Source of the DNA: a virus
IMG/VR virus record: IMGVR_UViG_3300017917_001318
Span: 1 to 23,950 of that record
Direction: 5' to 3' (one strand)
Length of the DNA stretch: 23,950 bases
The number at the start of each line of letters is the position of its first letter. Positions within the stretch are counted from its first letter, which is position 1. Shown piece after piece: positions 21,310 through 23,950 of this stretch. The position numbers and the translations under genes were made by a program. The notes beneath the pieces are model-generated. The model worked only from the letters and a program-made list of their open reading frames with translations. It was not told where the DNA came from and ran no database searches.

Positions 21310-21921
21310 ATGTCTTTAACTACACTTAACAATCTTTCTGTATTTGGATCAGATGGTGGAGTGGGAAATCAATCCCTACTCATGCCCAAATTACAGTATA
21401 GATTTAGGGTTGAATTTTTTAACTTCGGTATTGACCCAACAGGCCCACTTGCTCTAACAAGACAAGTTATGGACTGTGCTAGACCACAGGTTCAATTTGA
21501 TGACATTACACTTAATGTTTACAACTCAAGAGTTTATTTGGCAGGCAAGCATACATGGCAGCCATTGTCAATCAATATACGTGATGATGCACAGGGTGAG
21601 GTATCACGAGCAATTGGTCAACAGTTACAGAAACAAATTGATTTTGCACAACAAGCAAGTGCGAGTTCAGGAATAGATTATAAATTCCAAACATCAATTG
21701 TTATCTATGATGGCGGTAATGGTGTATTGGCTCCTAGAGAACTTGAGGTTTGGGAACTTTATGGATGTTATTTGCAATCAGCAAATTATCAATCATTGAA
21801 TTATGCAACCAGTGACTCAGTTAGTATTGCATTAACCTTGAGATATGATAATGCATTACAGAAACCTGATAACGCAGGCGTCGGTGCATTTGTTGGAAGA
21901 TCACAGGGTGATGTTGTATAA
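21310..21921 (+). CDS. 19: Tail tube protein, gp19-like
   Basis: The product is 203 aa (T4 gp19 is 163). Core blocks typical of T4-like tube proteins are present: LQYRFRVEFFNFGIDP, TRQVMDCARPQVQFDDITL, VYLAGKHTWQPLSINIRDD, and YDGGNGVLAPRELEVWELYGCYLQ. Subunits stack as hexameric rings inside the sheath and form the channel for DNA. It follows the sheath gene, as in T4, with its own late box and Shine-Dalgarno. The next gene encodes a second protein of related fold, which starts four bases after its stop. Confidence 0.9.
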   Translation: MSLTTLNNLSVFGSDGGVGNQSLLMPKLQYRFRVEFFNFGIDPTGPLALTRQVMDCARPQVQFDDITLNVYNSRVYLAGKHTWQPLSINIRDDAQGEVSRAIGQQLQKQIDFAQQASASSGIDYKFQTSIVIYDGGNGVLAPRELEVWELYGCYLQSANYQSLNYATSDSVSIALTLRYDNALQKPDNAGVGAFVGRSQGDVV

Positions 21922-21924
21922 TAT

Positions 21925-22755
21925 ATGAATGAATATTTAAGGGATTATAAAAACGCATCACAGATATTTAGGACAAATGTTTATCAACACGCTCCTAAAC
22001 TAAAGTTTTTATTTCACACTTATTTTGATATTAATACCGAAGCATATGATCAAGGATTGAATACAGGTCATAACTTCGGTTTAGTCGTTAGAGATGTAAA
22101 ACTTCCTAGTTACAGATTTAAAACTACTCAATTAAATCAGTATAATCGAAAACGCATTGTTCAAACAAAAATTGAATACGAAGAAGTTACTGTAAGTTTC
22201 TACGATGATAATAAAAATATGATTACTAAGTTATGGGAGGCATATTATACCTATTACTATAGTGATGGAAGAAAACCTAAAGTTGCTTTTAGTGGCACAA
22301 ATCAAGGTGGTGCACCAATAACACAAATTGGTGCAGGTGGCACAACTACTACTAATAGTAATGCCGATTACAATGTTAGAAATCCATATGTTGAGTCAAT
22401 AACAGGCAATGCTGATTGGGGATATATAGGAGAATCAAGTGTTCCTAGCTCTCCTACTGGTAAAAAAGTACCTTTCTTTAAAAATATTACAGTGTTTGGT
22501 TTTAGTCCAGGTAATAATTTTACTGCATATACACTAATAAATCCAATAATTACTAATTTTGCACATGATACTTATAATTACGATGACGGTGCAGGAGTAA
22601 TGAGAAATACGATGAGATTTGACTATGAAACTGTTGTGTATAACTATGGAAACATGGGAAGTTCTAATCCTGCTGATATTGTAAAAGGATTTGGTCTATT
22701 TAATTCATACGATACAAGACCTAGCCCTAACAATGTTTTTTACGCTTCTTACTAA
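21925..22755 (+). CDS. Tube-like protein, possible baseplate tube initiator
   Basis: The product is 276 aa. KFLFHTYFDINTEAYD, VVRDVKLPSYRFKTTQLNQY, NRKRIVQTKIEYEEVTVSFY and MITKLWEAYYTYYYSDG match the general pattern of tail tube folds, and VPFFKNITVFGF with TLINPIITNFAHDTY is a conserved block of marine T4-like relatives. Size and fold would suit the gp54 or gp48 role, in which a tube-like protein links baseplate and tube, but a minor tube subunit is also possible. There is no clear ribosome site, and translation is probably coupled to gp19. Confidence 0.72.
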   Translation: MNEYLRDYKNASQIFRTNVYQHAPKLKFLFHTYFDINTEAYDQGLNTGHNFGLVVRDVKLPSYRFKTTQLNQYNRKRIVQTKIEYEEVTVSFYDDNKNMITKLWEAYYTYYYSDGRKPKVAFSGTNQGGAPITQIGAGGTTTTNSNADYNVRNPYVESITGNADWGYIGESSVPSSPTGKKVPFFKNITVFGFSPGNNFTAYTLINPIITNFAHDTYNYDDGAGVMRNTMRFDYETVVYNYGNMGSSNPADIVKGFGLFNSYDTRPSPNNVFYASY

Positions 22756-22763
22756 GGATTCAT

Positions 22764-23075
22764 ATGCCTGCTTACTTATATGGCGGTACAACTAGAAATT
22801 TGTTAGTTGCTACACAAAAACAAAATACTTTTTATCAACGGTTAGGAAAACAAGGTAATGCTGTTGGATACAATCAAATACCAACTGCTTTGTTGGGTCA
22901 AACTATTCTATCTTCTGAAAATCCAACTAGAAATATTAAATTTGAAATACCTACCCCATATGGTATGACTCCAGGTCCTGCAGGACTGGCAGGTTCACCT
23001 ACAGTAGGAACATTGTCTCAGCCACCTAATGTTTCTGGTATTACTACTGCAGGAGTCACAAATGCCAACAGTTAA
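22764..23075 (+). CDS. Small conserved hypothetical protein, probably tail-related
   Basis: The product is 103 aa. The first half (YLYGGTTRNLLVATQKQNTF, then YQRLGKQGNAVGYNQIPTAL) contains aromatic and Gly turns, and the second half is Pro, Gly and Thr rich and probably extended. AAGGA at 22754-22758 supports the start. The end overlaps the next gene by 14 bases. A small extended protein next to tube genes could be a connector or plug, but I do not recognise a family with a known role. Confidence 0.65.
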   Translation: MPAYLYGGTTRNLLVATQKQNTFYQRLGKQGNAVGYNQIPTALLGQTILSSENPTRNIKFEIPTPYGMTPGPAGLAGSPTVGTLSQPPNVSGITTAGVTNANS

Positions 23076-23421
23076 TAATAGAGCAAATTTAGACAGAACT
23101 GTTGAAATATTTGATAGTTTTTATAATATAAAATATATTGCTGATGCAACAAAATATGATATTGTATATGGATTTTTTTACGAAATTAATGGCAGTCAGA
23201 AAATCAGTGCAAACTTTGCAGCAGCACTTTTTAGAATATCACAACAAACTGGAATAGATGTTTTAGACTTGTTAAATCAACTTAAAGGTGCTCCAAACAC
23301 ACTTGAACTTAGTAAAACCATTTCTTATTATTTAAACTTACTAAAATCTAAAACTTCGTTATACGGAGTAGCAAGAATTCCTACTCCTAATTTAACAGTA
23401 GCGAGAAATGTAGTGGTATGA
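23062..23421 (+). CDS. Conserved small protein of marine T4-like phages, tail/baseplate region
   Basis: The product is 119 aa. The ATG at 23062, with AGGAG at 23051-23055, is preferred to the longer frame at 23029, whose extra residues come from the overlapping gene. The pattern VEIFDSFYNIKYIADATKYD, IVYGFFYEINGSQKIS, LFRISQQTGIDVLDLLNQL, and a C-terminal SLYGVARIPTPN is one I recall from cyanophage proteins next to the tube-like gene. It looks like an all-helical domain. A role in tail or baseplate assembly is likely from context only. Confidence 0.72.
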   Translation: MPTVNNRANLDRTVEIFDSFYNIKYIADATKYDIVYGFFYEINGSQKISANFAAALFRISQQTGIDVLDLLNQLKGAPNTLELSKTISYYLNLLKSKTSLYGVARIPTPNLTVARNVVV

Positions 23422-23422
23422 T

Positions 23423-23860
23423 ATGGCTAATTACGCACAAGGTTTTTATGATATAAAAAATACAGAAAAGTATGTAGGAAATCATAAACCTAAATATCGT
23501 TCGGGTTGGGAACTCACGTTTATGATGTTTTGTGATAATAACAAAAACATTTTACATTGGGCCAGCGAAGCAATAAAAATTCCATACCGTCATCCAATAA
23601 CTGGAAAACAAACAATTTATGTACCAGATTTTTTTGTAGTTTATGAGAATAAACGCAAACAAAAGGTAGCTGAGATTGTAGAAATAAAACCTAAAAAACA
23701 AAGCTTGATAGAAAGTAGAACAGCCAGTGCTAGGGACAAACTAGCAGTTGTTATCAATCATGCTAAGTGGGCAGCAGCTAATGCGTATTGTAAAAGACAT
23801 GGTTATACTTTTAGAGTCGTAACTGAAACTGATTTGTTTTATAACGGTCGTAAACCCTAA
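23423..23860 (+). CDS. 4: Head completion protein, gp4-like, with nuclease-type fold
   Basis: The product is 145 aa (T4 gp4 is about 150). PKYRSGWELTFMMFCDNNKN, LHWASEAIKIPYRHP, YVPDFFVVY, and EIVEIKPKKQ align with T4 gp4 (TYRSNWEKFFFEWL, WGSETAVIPY, YFMDIWM, FFIEIKPKKE). The arrangement E30, D69, E87-x-K89 matches a PD-(D/E)XK nuclease site, so the protein may trim or cut DNA when the filled head is completed. It begins one base after the previous stop. Confidence 0.9.
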   Translation: MANYAQGFYDIKNTEKYVGNHKPKYRSGWELTFMMFCDNNKNILHWASEAIKIPYRHPITGKQTIYVPDFFVVYENKRKQKVAEIVEIKPKKQSLIESRTASARDKLAVVINHAKWAAANAYCKRHGYTFRVVTETDLFYNGRKP

Positions 23861-23867
23861 ATAAATA
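23860..23867 (+). promoter_or_regulatory. Late promoter box AATAAATA four bases before the next start
   Basis: The box begins on the last base of the gp4 stop codon. The order is AATAAATA, AAAC, ATG, with no Shine-Dalgarno, the same geometry as at gp14 and the HNH gene. Confidence 0.6.
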
Positions 23868-23871
23868 AAAC

Positions 23872-23949
23872 ATGACAAAAAAATTAGAAGAATTATTTGA
23901 ACTAGCAAGTTCAGACGATAATGACCTTGTAACTCCACTTCCTGAAGTA
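23872..23949 (+). CDS. Partial gene, possibly small terminase gp16
   Basis: Only the first 26 codons are in the window (MTKKLEELFELASSDDNDLV, then TPLPEV), and the frame is open at the end. The acidic, helical start with KLEELFEL resembles what I remember of the N-termini of small terminase (gp16) proteins in T4-like marine phages, and the gene follows a head completion gene. With so little sequence this is a guess. The last base of the window (23950) begins codon 27. Confidence 0.4.
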   Translation, partial: MTKKLEELFELASSDDNDLVTPLPEV

Positions 23950-23950
23950 A

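Overview
The window is a stretch of the structural (late) region of an AT-rich, T4-like marine myovirus, of the kind that infects marine picocyanobacteria or SAR11-type bacteria. The evidence is a set of recognisable T4 virion homologues (neck gp13 and gp14, sheath completion gp15, sheath gp18, tube gp19, head completion gp4) in the enlarged forms seen in marine relatives, with phage IscA, MazG, dNMP kinase, a NUDIX hydrolase and an MGME1-like exonuclease between them. No photosynthesis gene is present, so the host cannot be settled from this window. Coding density is very high, many genes are coupled by ATGA or TAATG overlaps, and no gap exceeds about 120 bases.

Layout. (1) 29-1394, plus strand: a small virion-type protein, a rho-independent terminator, then two coupled genes of unknown function. 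(2) 1438-3472, plus: a coupled operon with a conserved coiled-coil protein, a small unknown, an A-type Fe-S carrier and a PD-(D/E)XK exonuclease. (3) 3511-10254, plus: host-contact proteins, comprising a 794-aa repetitive fibre, two beta-rich virion proteins, a coiled-coil/membrane protein, and two tandem cysteine- and glycine-rich adhesin paralogues. The second adhesin is shifted by one G. (4) 10285-13834, minus: NUDIX hydrolase, gp15 and gp14. (5) 13911-15706, plus: an early-type operon (unknown 395-aa protein, two-helix membrane protein, MazG) behind a perfect consensus sigma70 promoter. (6) 15747-17222, plus: gp13 and dNMP kinase. (7) 17205-17552, minus: a free-standing HNH endonuclease. 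(8) 17668-23950, plus: gp18, gp19, a second tube-like protein, two small conserved proteins, gp4 and the start of one more gene, possibly gp16.

Regulation. A T4-like late promoter box with consensus RATAAATA (R = A or G) precedes most late transcription units. It falls into two spacing classes. Most boxes lie about 19-80 bases before the start, usually with a Shine-Dalgarno sequence. Three good boxes (gp14, HNH, the last partial gene) and one degenerate box (gene at 484) end exactly four bases before the ATG, with no Shine-Dalgarno. With T4 late-promoter geometry, transcription there would begin at or within a base of the AUG, so these would be leaderless late mRNAs. This pattern, the G-tract frameshift in the tandem adhesins, and the relic third adhesin start are the observations most worth checking.
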